DNA of 57,853 bases from Amycolatopsis sp. (GTDB lineage: Bacteria > Actinomycetota > Actinomycetes > Mycobacteriales > Pseudonocardiaceae): assembly GCF_025464955.1 (NCBI RefSeq), contig NZ_JAODNM010000174.1, positions 1 through 57,853 on the forward strand, given 5' to 3'. The number at the start of each line of letters is the position of its first letter. Within the stretch, counting starts at the first letter, position 1. The translations under genes and the position numbers were made by a program. A model generated the notes under the pieces. That model searched no databases, had not been told where the DNA came from, and was given only the letters and a program-made list of their open reading frames with translations. Positions 1 through 8,333 of the stretch are shown one piece after another.

Positions 1-15
1 ACCGCACGTGCCGGC

Positions 16-2124
16 TTGCGGCACCGGGATCCGTCATTGGCGCGGCCGCTGGCGGGGCGGCCCGGGTGGCAAGACGTCGACGTGCGCGCGGTGGACACCG
101 CCCGGTTGCTCGCCGCGGACGCCGTCCAGAAGGCGGGCAATGGCCATCCCGGGACGGCGATGAGCCTGGCACCGCTGGCATACCTGCTGTTCCAGAACGT
201 GATGGTCCATGATCCTGCCGATGACCAGTGGCTTGGCCGGGACCGGTTCGTGCTGTCGGCCGGGCATACCTGCCTGACCCTCTACATCCAGCTGTTCCTG
301 TCCGGGTATGGGCTGGAGATAGCGGACCTGGCGGCACTGCGCACATGGGGCTCGAAGACGCCTGGGCACCCGGAGTACCGCCACACCCGTGGGGTGGAGA
401 TCACTACGGGCCCCCTCGGCCAGGGTCTGGGCGCTGCCGTCGGGATGGCCATGGCCGCGCGGCGGGAACGCGGGCTCCTGGACCCGGAGGCGCCGCCGGG
501 TGAGAGCCCATTCGACCACCATGTCTACGTCATCGCCTCGGACGGCGACATGATGGAGGGCGTCTCGAGCGAGGCAAGTTCACTGGCCGGCCATCAGCAG
601 CTGGGCAGCCTGATCGTCTTCTACGATCAGAACCACATTTCCATCGAGGACGACACCGACGTCTCGTTCAGCGAGGATGTCGCCACCCGCTACGCCGCCT
701 ATGGCTGGCATGTCCAGAGCGTGAGCTGGCGTCGCCGGGACGGGTACGTCGAGGACGTGAATGCGGTTCTTGACGCTGTTACCGCGGCCAGGCAGGAGAC
801 CGGCCGCCCGTCGATAATCGTGCTCAACACCATCATCGGCTGGCCGGCACCCACCAAGCGGGACACCGGCAAGGCCCATGGCGCTGCCCTCGGCGCGGAC
901 GAGGTCGCGGCCACGAAAACGCTGCTCGGTTTCGACCCGGCGCAATCCTTCACCGTGGAGGAGCCAGTACTGCGGCACGCCCGCGAGATCGCCGACCGGG
1001 GCCGCGCCGCGCACGCAGCCTGGCAGCCCCGCTACCAGGCCTGGCGATCAGGCAACCCGGACCGGGCCGCCTTGCTGGACCGGCTCCAGGCCCAGCGGCT
1101 GCCAGACGGCTGGACCGGCGCCCTGCCCGGCTTCGAACCCGACCCGAAGGGGATGGCGACCCGCAAGGCAAGCGGCATGGTCCTGTCCGCACTGGCGCCG
1201 GTATTGCCTGAGCTTTGGGGCGGGTCGGCGGATCTGGCCGAGAGCAACAACACCACCATGGACGGCGCGGACTCATTTATCCCGCCGGGCCGGCAGACAA
1301 AGGAATGGCACGGGGGTTTCTACGGGCGGACGCTGCACTTCGGCATCCGCGAGCACGCCATGGGCTCGATCCTCAACGGGATCGCGCTGCACGGCGGCAC
1401 CCGCCCGTACGGCGCGACGTTCCTGATCTTCTCCGACTACATGCGCCCGCCGGTCCGGCTGGCCGCGCTGATGAAGGCGCCGGTCATCTACGTCTGGACG
1501 CACGACTCCATCGGTCTCGGCGAGGACGGCCCGACGCATCAGCCGATCGAGCAGCTCTCCGCGCTGCGCGCGATCCCGGGCCTCAACGTCGTCCGCCCGG
1601 CGGACGCCAACGAGACCGCGGCCGCGTGGAAGGCCTCCCTGGAGGACATCCACCACCCGTCCGGACTCGCACTGAGCCGGCAGAACCTGCCAATCCTCGA
1701 GGGCACCAGCACCGAGGGTGTCGCCAAGGGCGGTTATGTCCTGTCCGATAGCGAGGGAACTCCCGATGTCGTCCTGATCGGCACCGGCTCGGAGCTCCAC
1801 CTCGCCGTGAACGCGAAGAAGACCCTCGAAGAGTCCGGCGTCAAGGTCCGCGTCGTCTCCATGCCCTGTGTCGAGTGGTTCGACGCGCAGGACGCCGAGT
1901 ACCGCGAGTCCGTGATCCCCGCCGGGGTCAAGGCGCGCGTCTCGGTCGAGGCCGGCATCGCGCAGTCGTGGCACAAGATCACCGGTGATGCCGGCGAGAA
2001 CGTGTCGATCGAACACTTCGGTGCCTCGGCCGACGCCGGGACGCTGTTCCGCGAGTTCGGTTTCACCGCCGAAGCCGTCGTAGACGCCGCTCGCCGCTCA
2101 ATCGCCAAAACCCAGAACGCTTGA
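16..2124 (+). CDS. tkt: transketolase
   Basis: Thiamine-diphosphate enzyme moving two-carbon ketol units between pentose, triose, tetrose and hexose phosphates in the cytosolic non-oxidative pentose phosphate pathway. Visible motifs: GNGHPG near residue 41, GPLGQGLG near 132, the DGD metal/TPP motif near 176, the HFGIREH glutamate motif near 441 and GEDGPTHQP near 502. Length (about 700 aa) is normal for the family. The first possible start is a TTG at 16, but the frame is open to the window edge, so the true start may lie upstream. First gene of tkt-tal-pgi-zwf-opcA-pgl. Codon choice in the first 1.3 kb looks less C-ending than the rest, which may hint at a mosaic gene. Confidence 0.95.
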   Translation: MRHRDPSLARPLAGRPGWQDVDVRAVDTARLLAADAVQKAGNGHPGTAMSLAPLAYLLFQNVMVHDPADDQWLGRDRFVLSAGHTCLTLYIQLFLSGYGLEIADLAALRTWGSKTPGHPEYRHTRGVEITTGPLGQGLGAAVGMAMAARRERGLLDPEAPPGESPFDHHVYVIASDGDMMEGVSSEASSLAGHQQLGSLIVFYDQNHISIEDDTDVSFSEDVATRYAAYGWHVQSVSWRRRDGYVEDVNAVLDAVTAARQETGRPSIIVLNTIIGWPAPTKRDTGKAHGAALGADEVAATKTLLGFDPAQSFTVEEPVLRHAREIADRGRAAHAAWQPRYQAWRSGNPDRAALLDRLQAQRLPDGWTGALPGFEPDPKGMATRKASGMVLSALAPVLPELWGGSADLAESNNTTMDGADSFIPPGRQTKEWHGGFYGRTLHFGIREHAMGSILNGIALHGGTRPYGATFLIFSDYMRPPVRLAALMKAPVIYVWTHDSIGLGEDGPTHQPIEQLSALRAIPGLNVVRPADANETAAAWKASLEDIHHPSGLALSRQNLPILEGTSTEGVAKGGYVLSDSEGTPDVVLIGTGSELHLAVNAKKTLEESGVKVRVVSMPCVEWFDAQDAEYRESVIPAGVKARVSVEAGIAQSWHKITGDAGENVSIEHFGASADAGTLFREFGFTAEAVVDAARRSIAKTQNA

Positions 2125-2178
2125 GCCCTCTTAACCACAGGGCGAATCCATTACCCACGAACAGGGGATGACGAAATC

Positions 2179-3291
2179 ATGACCACCGATCGCCTCGGCC
2201 AGCTTTCCGAAGCCGGCATCTCGATCTGGCTCGACGACCTGTCCAGGCAGCGCCTGGTCAGCGGAAACCTTGCCGCGCTCATCCGCGACAAGCACGTCGT
2301 CGGCGTCACCACGAACCCGACCATCTTCGCGAACGCCCTCTCCAATGGCGAAGCGTACGACGAGCAGGTCCGCGAGCTCGCCGCCCGCGGTGCCGACCTC
2401 GACGCCGTCGTCCGCGAGCTGACCACGTCCGACGTGCGCAACGCCGCGGACCTGTTCCGCGACGTCTACAACGCCTCGAACGGCGTCGACGGCCGCGTGT
2501 CGATCGAGGTCGACCCGCGCCTGGCCAAGGACACCGACAGGACCGTCGCGGAAGCCCAGGACCTCTGGAAGACCGTTGACCGGCCCAACGTGCTGATCAA
2601 GATCCCGGCCACCGAAGAGGGCATCCCCGCGATCACCCGCGTGCTCGCCGAGGGCATCAGCGTCAACGTCACGCTGATCTTCTCGATCGAGCGCTACCGC
2701 GCGGTCATCGAGGCTTTCTTCGCCGGTCTCGAGCAGGCCAAGGCCAACGGCCACAACCTCGCGGGCATCCACTCGGTCGCGTCGTTCTTCGTGTCCCGTG
2801 TGGACAGTGAGATCGACAAGCGCCTCGACGCCATCGGCTCCGACGAGGCCAAGGCCCTCAAGGGCAAGGCCGCCATCGCCAACGCCGTCCTCGCGTACTC
2901 GCTGTTCGAGAACCTCACCGGCACCGACCGCTGGGCCGCGCTCGCCGCCGACGGCGCCAACGCGCAGCGTCCGCTGTGGGCCTCGACCGGCGTCAAGGAC
3001 CCGGCCTACTCCGACACCCAGTACGTCGACCAGCTCGTCGTCGCGGACGTCGTGAACACCATGCCGGAGAAGACGATGGACGCCGTCGCCGACCACGGTG
3101 AGATCACCGGCGACACCGTCACCGGCAGGGGCGCGCAGGCGCAGGAGGTCTTCGACCAGCTGACCGCCGTCGGCATCGACATCGACGACGTCTTCGTCGT
3201 CCTCGAGACCGAGGGCGTCGAGAAGTTCGAGAAGTCGTGGAGCGACCTCCTCGAATCCGTCACCGGCCAGCTCGACAAGGCGAAGGGCTGA
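2179..3291 (+). CDS. tal: transaldolase
   Basis: Transfers a dihydroxyacetone unit between sedoheptulose-7-phosphate/glyceraldehyde-3-phosphate and erythrose-4-phosphate/fructose-6-phosphate. The 370-aa protein shows the family motif TTNPTIFA near residue 43 and the Schiff-base lysine motif VLIKIPATEEG near 138. It is the longer actinobacterial/cyanobacterial form of the family. ATG start with an AGGGG ribosome site about 11 nt upstream. It follows tkt by 54 bp and precedes pgi by 8 bp, so the three are very likely cotranscribed. Confidence 0.96.
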   Translation: MTTDRLGQLSEAGISIWLDDLSRQRLVSGNLAALIRDKHVVGVTTNPTIFANALSNGEAYDEQVRELAARGADLDAVVRELTTSDVRNAADLFRDVYNASNGVDGRVSIEVDPRLAKDTDRTVAEAQDLWKTVDRPNVLIKIPATEEGIPAITRVLAEGISVNVTLIFSIERYRAVIEAFFAGLEQAKANGHNLAGIHSVASFFVSRVDSEIDKRLDAIGSDEAKALKGKAAIANAVLAYSLFENLTGTDRWAALAADGANAQRPLWASTGVKDPAYSDTQYVDQLVVADVVNTMPEKTMDAVADHGEITGDTVTGRGAQAQEVFDQLTAVGIDIDDVFVVLETEGVEKFEKSWSDLLESVTGQLDKAKG

Positions 3292-3299
3292 ATCGACCT

Positions 3300-4919
3300 A
3301 TGTCAGGAGCAGGAATCGGCGTCGACATCGTCGACGCCGAACTGAACAGCAAGTCCGCGGCGCTGCTGAGCAAACTTGTCGAAGACAAGGTCGCTTCGAA
3401 ACTCGCCGCGCAGGACCCCACGCTTTGGGGCCCTGACGCCGAATCCGAGGCGTCGATCCGGTTGTCCTGGACGACGCTGCACAAGACCTCGCGCTCGCTG
3501 ATCGGCGAGATCGAGACCCTGCGGGCGGAACTGTCCGCCGAGGGTGTCGACCGCGTGGTGCTGGCCGGGATGGGCGGCTCCTCGCTCGCCCCCGAGGTCA
3601 TCACCGGCACCGACGGCGTCGCACTCGTGGTGCTCGACACCACCGACCCCGGGCAGGTGGCCGACGCGCTCGCCGGCGACCTGTCCCGCACGGTGCTCGT
3701 CGTGTCGTCGAAGTCGGGCGGCACCGCCGAGACCGACAGCCACCGCCGCATCTTCGCCAAGGCGTTCGCCGAGGCCGGGATCGACGGTGCCAGCCGGATC
3801 GTGGTCGTCACCGACCCCGGTTCGCCGTTCTCGAAGCTCTCGGAGACCGAGGGCTACCGCAAGACGTTCCTCGCGGACCCGAACGTCGGCGGCCGCTACT
3901 CGGCGCTGACCGCGTTCGGTCTCGTGCCGGCCGGGCTCGCCGGGGCGGACATCGCCCGGCTGCTCGACTCCGCCGCCGGTGCCGCCGAAGCACTCGGCGC
4001 CGACTCCGCGGACAACCCGGCGCTGCGCCTCGCCGCCGCGCTGGGCGCCGCGCACACCGCGGGTGCCGAGAAGGTCGTCCTCGCGGACACCGGTTCGGGG
4101 ATCAAGGGCTTCGCCGACTGGGCCGAGCAGCTCATCGCCGAGTCCACCGGCAAGCTCGGCACCGGCCTGCTGCCGGTCGCCGTCGAGAGCTCGGACGCTC
4201 CCGGTTTCGCCGACGCGAAGTCCGACGCCACCCCGGTGGCCATCGGACCGGTCGCCGGTGCCGCCAAGATCGCCACCTCCGGCGGCCTCGGCGGGCAGAT
4301 GCTGCTCTGGGAGTTCGCCACCGCGATCGCCGGGCGGCTGCTGGAGATCAACCCGTTCGACCAGCCCGACGTCGAGTCCGCGAAGGCCGCCACGCGCGCC
4401 CTGCTGGACAACCCCGACGCACTCAAGGGCGGCGAGAAGCCGTCCGGTGTGGACGGTCACGTCGAGTTCTACCCGGCTGACGGAGTTTCAGGCGAGGGCA
4501 GCCTGGTGGACGTGCTCCGCGCGTTCATCGCTTCGGCTCCCGAGCACGGTTACCTCGCGGTGCAGGCGTACCTCGACAGGCTCGACGACGCGTCGACAGC
4601 GTTGCTGCGCCAGGAGTTCGCGAAGAAGACCGGCCTGCAGACCACGTTCGGCTGGGGCCCGCGCTTCCTGCACTCCACCGGGCAGTACCACAAGGGCGGC
4701 CACCAGAACGGCGTCTTCCTGCAGATCAGCGGGGCAGTCGAAAACGACATCGACGTCCCGGACCGCCCGTACACGCTGGGCGTCCTGCAGCACGCACAGG
4801 CGCTCGGCGACGGTCAGGTGCTCCACGAGCACGGCCGTCCCGTTCTGCGTCTGCACCTCACCGACCGGGCCGCCGGCCTGGCCGAGCTCGTTCGCGCTGT
4901 GCAGGAGGTAGGCGAGTGA
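3300..4919 (+). CDS. pgi: glucose-6-phosphate isomerase
   Basis: Interconverts glucose-6-phosphate and fructose-6-phosphate and so links glycolysis to the oxidative pentose pathway. Sugar-phosphate isomerase (SIS-type) motifs are visible: GMGGSSLAPEV (phosphate loop), VSSKSGGTAET, and near the C-terminus HSTGQYHKGG, the region that carries catalytic residues. The 539-aa length fits the operon-linked actinobacterial form. I chose the ATG at 3300, 8 nt after the tal stop, with AAGGG upstream; an upstream GTG at 3237 would overlap tal and give an unrelated N-terminus. Its stop overlaps the zwf start. Confidence 0.95.
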   Translation: MSGAGIGVDIVDAELNSKSAALLSKLVEDKVASKLAAQDPTLWGPDAESEASIRLSWTTLHKTSRSLIGEIETLRAELSAEGVDRVVLAGMGGSSLAPEVITGTDGVALVVLDTTDPGQVADALAGDLSRTVLVVSSKSGGTAETDSHRRIFAKAFAEAGIDGASRIVVVTDPGSPFSKLSETEGYRKTFLADPNVGGRYSALTAFGLVPAGLAGADIARLLDSAAGAAEALGADSADNPALRLAAALGAAHTAGAEKVVLADTGSGIKGFADWAEQLIAESTGKLGTGLLPVAVESSDAPGFADAKSDATPVAIGPVAGAAKIATSGGLGGQMLLWEFATAIAGRLLEINPFDQPDVESAKAATRALLDNPDALKGGEKPSGVDGHVEFYPADGVSGEGSLVDVLRAFIASAPEHGYLAVQAYLDRLDDASTALLRQEFAKKTGLQTTFGWGPRFLHSTGQYHKGGHQNGVFLQISGAVENDIDVPDRPYTLGVLQHAQALGDGQVLHEHGRPVLRLHLTDRAAGLAELVRAVQEVGE

Positions 4920-6445
4920 CCGGCGCCTGGAACAACCCGTTGCGGGACCCCCGCGACAAGCGCCTGCCCCGGATCGCCGGGCCATCCAGCCTGGTGATCT
5001 TCGGTGTGACCGGCGACCTGGCCCGCAAGAAGCTGATGCCGGCCATCTACGACCTCGCGAACCGCGGGCTGCTGCCGGCGGGCTTCTCGCTCGTCGGGTT
5101 CGCCCGCCGCGACTGGGAGCACGAGGACTTCGGCGAGCTGGTGCACGACGCCGTCAAGGAGCACGCGCGGACCCCGTTCAAGGAGTCGGTGTGGAACCGG
5201 CTGGCTGAAGGCATCCGGTTCGTGCAGGGCACCTTCGACGACGACGACGCGTTCGACAGGCTCGCGCAGACGGTCAAGGACCTCGACCACGAGCGGGGAA
5301 CCGGTGGCAACACCGCGTTCTACCTCTCGATCCCGCCGGGCGCGTTCCCCGTAGTGACCAAGCAGCTGGCTCGCTCCGGGCTCGCGAACGCCGACGCCGA
5401 CACCTGGCGCCGCGTGGTCATCGAGAAGCCGTTCGGGCACGACCTGAAGAGCGCCAAGGAGCTCAACGGGATCGTCAACTCCGTCTTCCCCGAGGCGTCG
5501 GTGTTCCGCATCGACCACTACCTCGGTAAAGAGACGGTGCAGAACATCCTGGCGCTGCGCTTCGCCAACCAGATGTTCGAGCCGATCTGGAACGCCAACT
5601 ACGTGGACCACGTGCAGATCACCATGGCCGAGGACATCGGTCTCGGCGGCCGCGCGGGGTACTACGACGGCATCGGTGCCGCTCGCGACGTCATCCAGAA
5701 CCACCTGCTGCAGCTGCTCGCCTTCACCGCGATGGAGGAGCCCGGCTCGTTCTCGCCGCGCGCGCTCCGCTCGGAGAAGATCAAGGTACTGGCCGCGACC
5801 AAGCCGGTCTACCCGCTGGAGGAGACCACTTCGCGTGGTCAGTACACCGGCGGCTGGCAGGGCGGTTCGAAGGTGCCCGGCCTGCTCCAGGAAGGTGGCT
5901 TCGCGAAGGACTCGAAGACCGAGACCTACGCCGCCGTCACCGTCGAGGTGCAGAACCGCCGCTGGGCCGGGGTGCCGTTCTACCTGCGCACCGGCAAGCG
6001 GCTCGGCCGTCGTGTCACCGAGATCGCCGTGGTGTTCAAGCGCGCGCCGCACCTCCCGTTCGACTCGACGTCGACCGAGGAGCTGGGCCAGAACGCGCTG
6101 GTGATCCGCGTCCAGCCGGACGAGGGCATCACGATGCGCTTCGGGTCCAAGGTGCCCGGCAACACCATGGAGGTCCGCGACGTCACGATGGACTTCGGTT
6201 ACGGGCACGCGTTCACCGAGTCCTCCCCCGAGGCGTACGAGCGGCTCATCCTCGACGTCCTGCTCGGCGAGCCCTCGTTGTTCCCGGTGAACGACGAAGT
6301 CGAGCTTTCCTGGGAAATCCTGGACCCGGTGCTGGAGCACTGGGCGAAACATGGCACCCCCGAGACCTACGCACCGGGTACCTGGGGCCCACCGTCCGCG
6401 GACGAGCTTCTCGCCCGCAGCGGCCGGAACTGGAGGCGACCGTGA
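4916..6445 (+). CDS. zwf: glucose-6-phosphate 1-dehydrogenase
   Basis: First oxidative step of the pentose phosphate pathway: glucose-6-phosphate to 6-phosphogluconolactone, with NADP+ reduced. N-terminal dinucleotide-binding motif GVTGDLARKK near residue 29 and the active-site signature RIDHYLGKE near 197 are both present. The 509-aa length is typical. GTG start in a 4-nt GTGA overlap with pgi, and its own stop overlaps opcA in the same way, indicating translational coupling. Activity is expected to depend on the adjacent OpcA. Confidence 0.97.
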   Translation: MTGAWNNPLRDPRDKRLPRIAGPSSLVIFGVTGDLARKKLMPAIYDLANRGLLPAGFSLVGFARRDWEHEDFGELVHDAVKEHARTPFKESVWNRLAEGIRFVQGTFDDDDAFDRLAQTVKDLDHERGTGGNTAFYLSIPPGAFPVVTKQLARSGLANADADTWRRVVIEKPFGHDLKSAKELNGIVNSVFPEASVFRIDHYLGKETVQNILALRFANQMFEPIWNANYVDHVQITMAEDIGLGGRAGYYDGIGAARDVIQNHLLQLLAFTAMEEPGSFSPRALRSEKIKVLAATKPVYPLEETTSRGQYTGGWQGGSKVPGLLQEGGFAKDSKTETYAAVTVEVQNRRWAGVPFYLRTGKRLGRRVTEIAVVFKRAPHLPFDSTSTEELGQNALVIRVQPDEGITMRFGSKVPGNTMEVRDVTMDFGYGHAFTESSPEAYERLILDVLLGEPSLFPVNDEVELSWEILDPVLEHWAKHGTPETYAPGTWGPPSADELLARSGRNWRRP

Positions 6446-7500
6446 TCATCGACCTGCCCTCGACCACCACTTCGGCGGTCAACCACAAGCTGGTCGAACT
6501 GCGGGCCCGCGGCGGGGCCGTGGCGCTCGGCCGGGTACTGACCCTGGTGATCGCGGCCGACGACGACGAAAAGCTCGAAGAGGCCATCGACGCGGCCAAC
6601 GAAGCCAGCAGGCAGCACCCGTCCCGGGTGATCGTCGTGGCGAAGGGCGCCCGCACGGCCGCCCCGCGGATCGACGGCCAGATCCGCATCGGCGGCGACG
6701 CCGGCGCGAGCGAGGTCATCGTGCTGCGGCTCTACGGTCCACTGGCCAGCCAGGGGCAGAGCGCCGTCGTCCCGCTGCTGCTGCCGGACGCGCCGATCGT
6801 CACCTGGTGGCCCGGCGTCGGCCCGAAGTCGCCGGCCACGGACCCGCTCGGTGAGCTGGCCCAGCGCCGGATCACCGACTCGGCCGCGGAGAAGAGCCCG
6901 GTCAAGGCGCTCACCGGACGCAGCAAGACCTACGTCGAAGGCGACAGCGACCTGGCGTGGACCCGGCTGACGCACTGGCGTGCCCAGCTCGTCTCCGCGC
7001 TGGACCTGCCGCCGTACGACAAGGTCACCTCCGCGACGGTCACCGGCGAGGCCGACTCACCGTCGACCGAGCTGCTCGCGGGCTGGCTGGCCGAGTACCT
7101 GAAGGTGCCGGTCAAGCGGGTCAAGAGCTCGGGTGCCCAAGGCATCATCTCGGTGTCGATGGAACGCCGGTCCGGGGCGATCTACCTGCACCGGCCGGAC
7201 GGCCGGGTGGGCACGCTCACCCAGCCGGGCCAGCCGACGCGGCGTATCGCGCTGCAGCGCCGGGACAACAAGGACTGCCTGATCGAGGAACTGCGCCGGC
7301 TGGATCCGGACGAGGTCTACGAGGCGGCGCTGAACGGGCTGTCGAAGATCGGCACCGGGGTACCGCCCAAGGCTGCCCCCGAGTCGAAGCCCGCCGCTGC
7401 CGCGAAGGCTCCGGCGGCCAAGGCCGAAGCGAAAGCCGCGCCTGCTGCGAAGAGCAAGGCACCCGCCAAAGCCAAGGTGACGGAGAAGAGCAGTTCATGA
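6442..7500 (+). CDS. opcA: glucose-6-phosphate dehydrogenase assembly protein OpcA
   Basis: OpcA is the allosteric/assembly partner that activates Zwf in cyanobacteria and actinobacteria. The family core occupies about residues 1-305 (opening IIDLPSTTT; later PIVTWWPG and GRVGTLTQPGQP). From about residue 310 the protein ends in a low-complexity Ala/Lys/Pro tail of some 40 residues, resembling histone-H1-like tails. GTG start in a GTGA overlap with zwf, and the stop lies in an ATGA overlap with pgl. The tail could bind nucleic acid or acidic partners, but this is only inference from composition. Confidence 0.94.
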   Translation: MIIDLPSTTTSAVNHKLVELRARGGAVALGRVLTLVIAADDDEKLEEAIDAANEASRQHPSRVIVVAKGARTAAPRIDGQIRIGGDAGASEVIVLRLYGPLASQGQSAVVPLLLPDAPIVTWWPGVGPKSPATDPLGELAQRRITDSAAEKSPVKALTGRSKTYVEGDSDLAWTRLTHWRAQLVSALDLPPYDKVTSATVTGEADSPSTELLAGWLAEYLKVPVKRVKSSGAQGIISVSMERRSGAIYLHRPDGRVGTLTQPGQPTRRIALQRRDNKDCLIEELRRLDPDEVYEAALNGLSKIGTGVPPKAAPESKPAAAAKAPAAKAEAKAAPAAKSKAPAKAKVTEKSSS

Positions 7501-8240
7501 GCAAGACCGAGGTCGTCGTCTACGCCAATCCGGACCTGCTCGCCGCCGCCGCTGCCGCGCGGCTGGTGACCAGGCTGGTGGACGTGCAGTCGGCGAAGGG
7601 ATCCGCGTCGCTGGTGCTCACCGGTGGTGGCACCGGCGTCGCGGTCCTCGAACAGTTGCGCGACTCCCCCGCGAGGGACGCCGTCGACTGGTCTCGGCTC
7701 GACATCTACTGGGGTGACGAGCGGTTCGTCCCGGCGGACAGCGACGAGCGCAACGAGAAGGCGGCACGCGAAGCGCTGCTGGACCACGTGCCGGTGGACC
7801 CGGAGCGAGTGCACGTGATGGCCGCTTCGGACGGCGAGTTCGGTGACGACGTCGACGCGGCGGCCGCGGCTTATGCCGAGGTGGTGGCGAAATACGCGCC
7901 GACGTTCGACATCACCCTGCTCGGGCTGGGTGGCGAAGGGCACACCGCGTCGGTGTTCCCCGAGTCGCCCGCGGTCTACGAGACCGTGCGGACGGTGGTG
8001 TCGGTGCGCGACTGCCCGAAGCCGCCGCCCACCCGGATTTCACTGACCCTGCCGACCATCCGCCGTTCTCACGACGTCTGGTTGATGACAGCGGGCGAAG
8101 CGAAGGCCGAAGCCGTCTCGCTGGCCCTCGCCGGTGCCGGCGAAGTCCAGCTCCCGGTCGCCGGTGCCCGCGGCCAGCGCCGCACGCTCTGGCTACTGGA
8201 CCGCTCCGCCGCCGGCAAACTCACCAAGGTCCACGCCTAG
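7497..8240 (+). CDS. pgl: 6-phosphogluconolactonase
   Basis: Hydrolyses 6-phosphogluconolactone to 6-phosphogluconate, the step after Zwf. The 247-aa protein has the NagB/SugarP-isomerase-like fold signatures: LTGGGTG near residue 42, WGDERFVP near 78 and LGLGGEGHTASVFP near 141. I chose the ATG at 7497, in ATGA overlap with the opcA stop; the longer frame upstream reads antisense-style low-complexity sequence inside opcA. Last gene of the operon, followed directly by a strong hairpin. Confidence 0.95.
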   Translation: MSKTEVVVYANPDLLAAAAAARLVTRLVDVQSAKGSASLVLTGGGTGVAVLEQLRDSPARDAVDWSRLDIYWGDERFVPADSDERNEKAAREALLDHVPVDPERVHVMAASDGEFGDDVDAAAAAYAEVVAKYAPTFDITLLGLGGEGHTASVFPESPAVYETVRTVVSVRDCPKPPPTRISLTLPTIRRSHDVWLMTAGEAKAEAVSLALAGAGEVQLPVAGARGQRRTLWLLDRSAAGKLTKVHA

Positions 8241-8287
8241 CCGCACTGGCGAACAGGCGATCCAGGGACGCCTGTTCGCCAGTGTGG
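8241..8287 (+). terminator. hairpin closing the pentose phosphate operon
   Basis: A 16-bp perfect inverted repeat (8244-8259 with 8269-8284, 9-nt loop) begins right after the pgl stop and can extend to 19 bp with one G-U pair. There is no clear T tract, as is common in high-GC actinobacteria. It separates pgl from the next plus-strand gene. Confidence 0.75.
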
Positions 8288-8333
8288 GCGGTTCTCGCAC
8301 GGCGCTCGGCGGCGTTCGCTACCGTTCCTTCCC

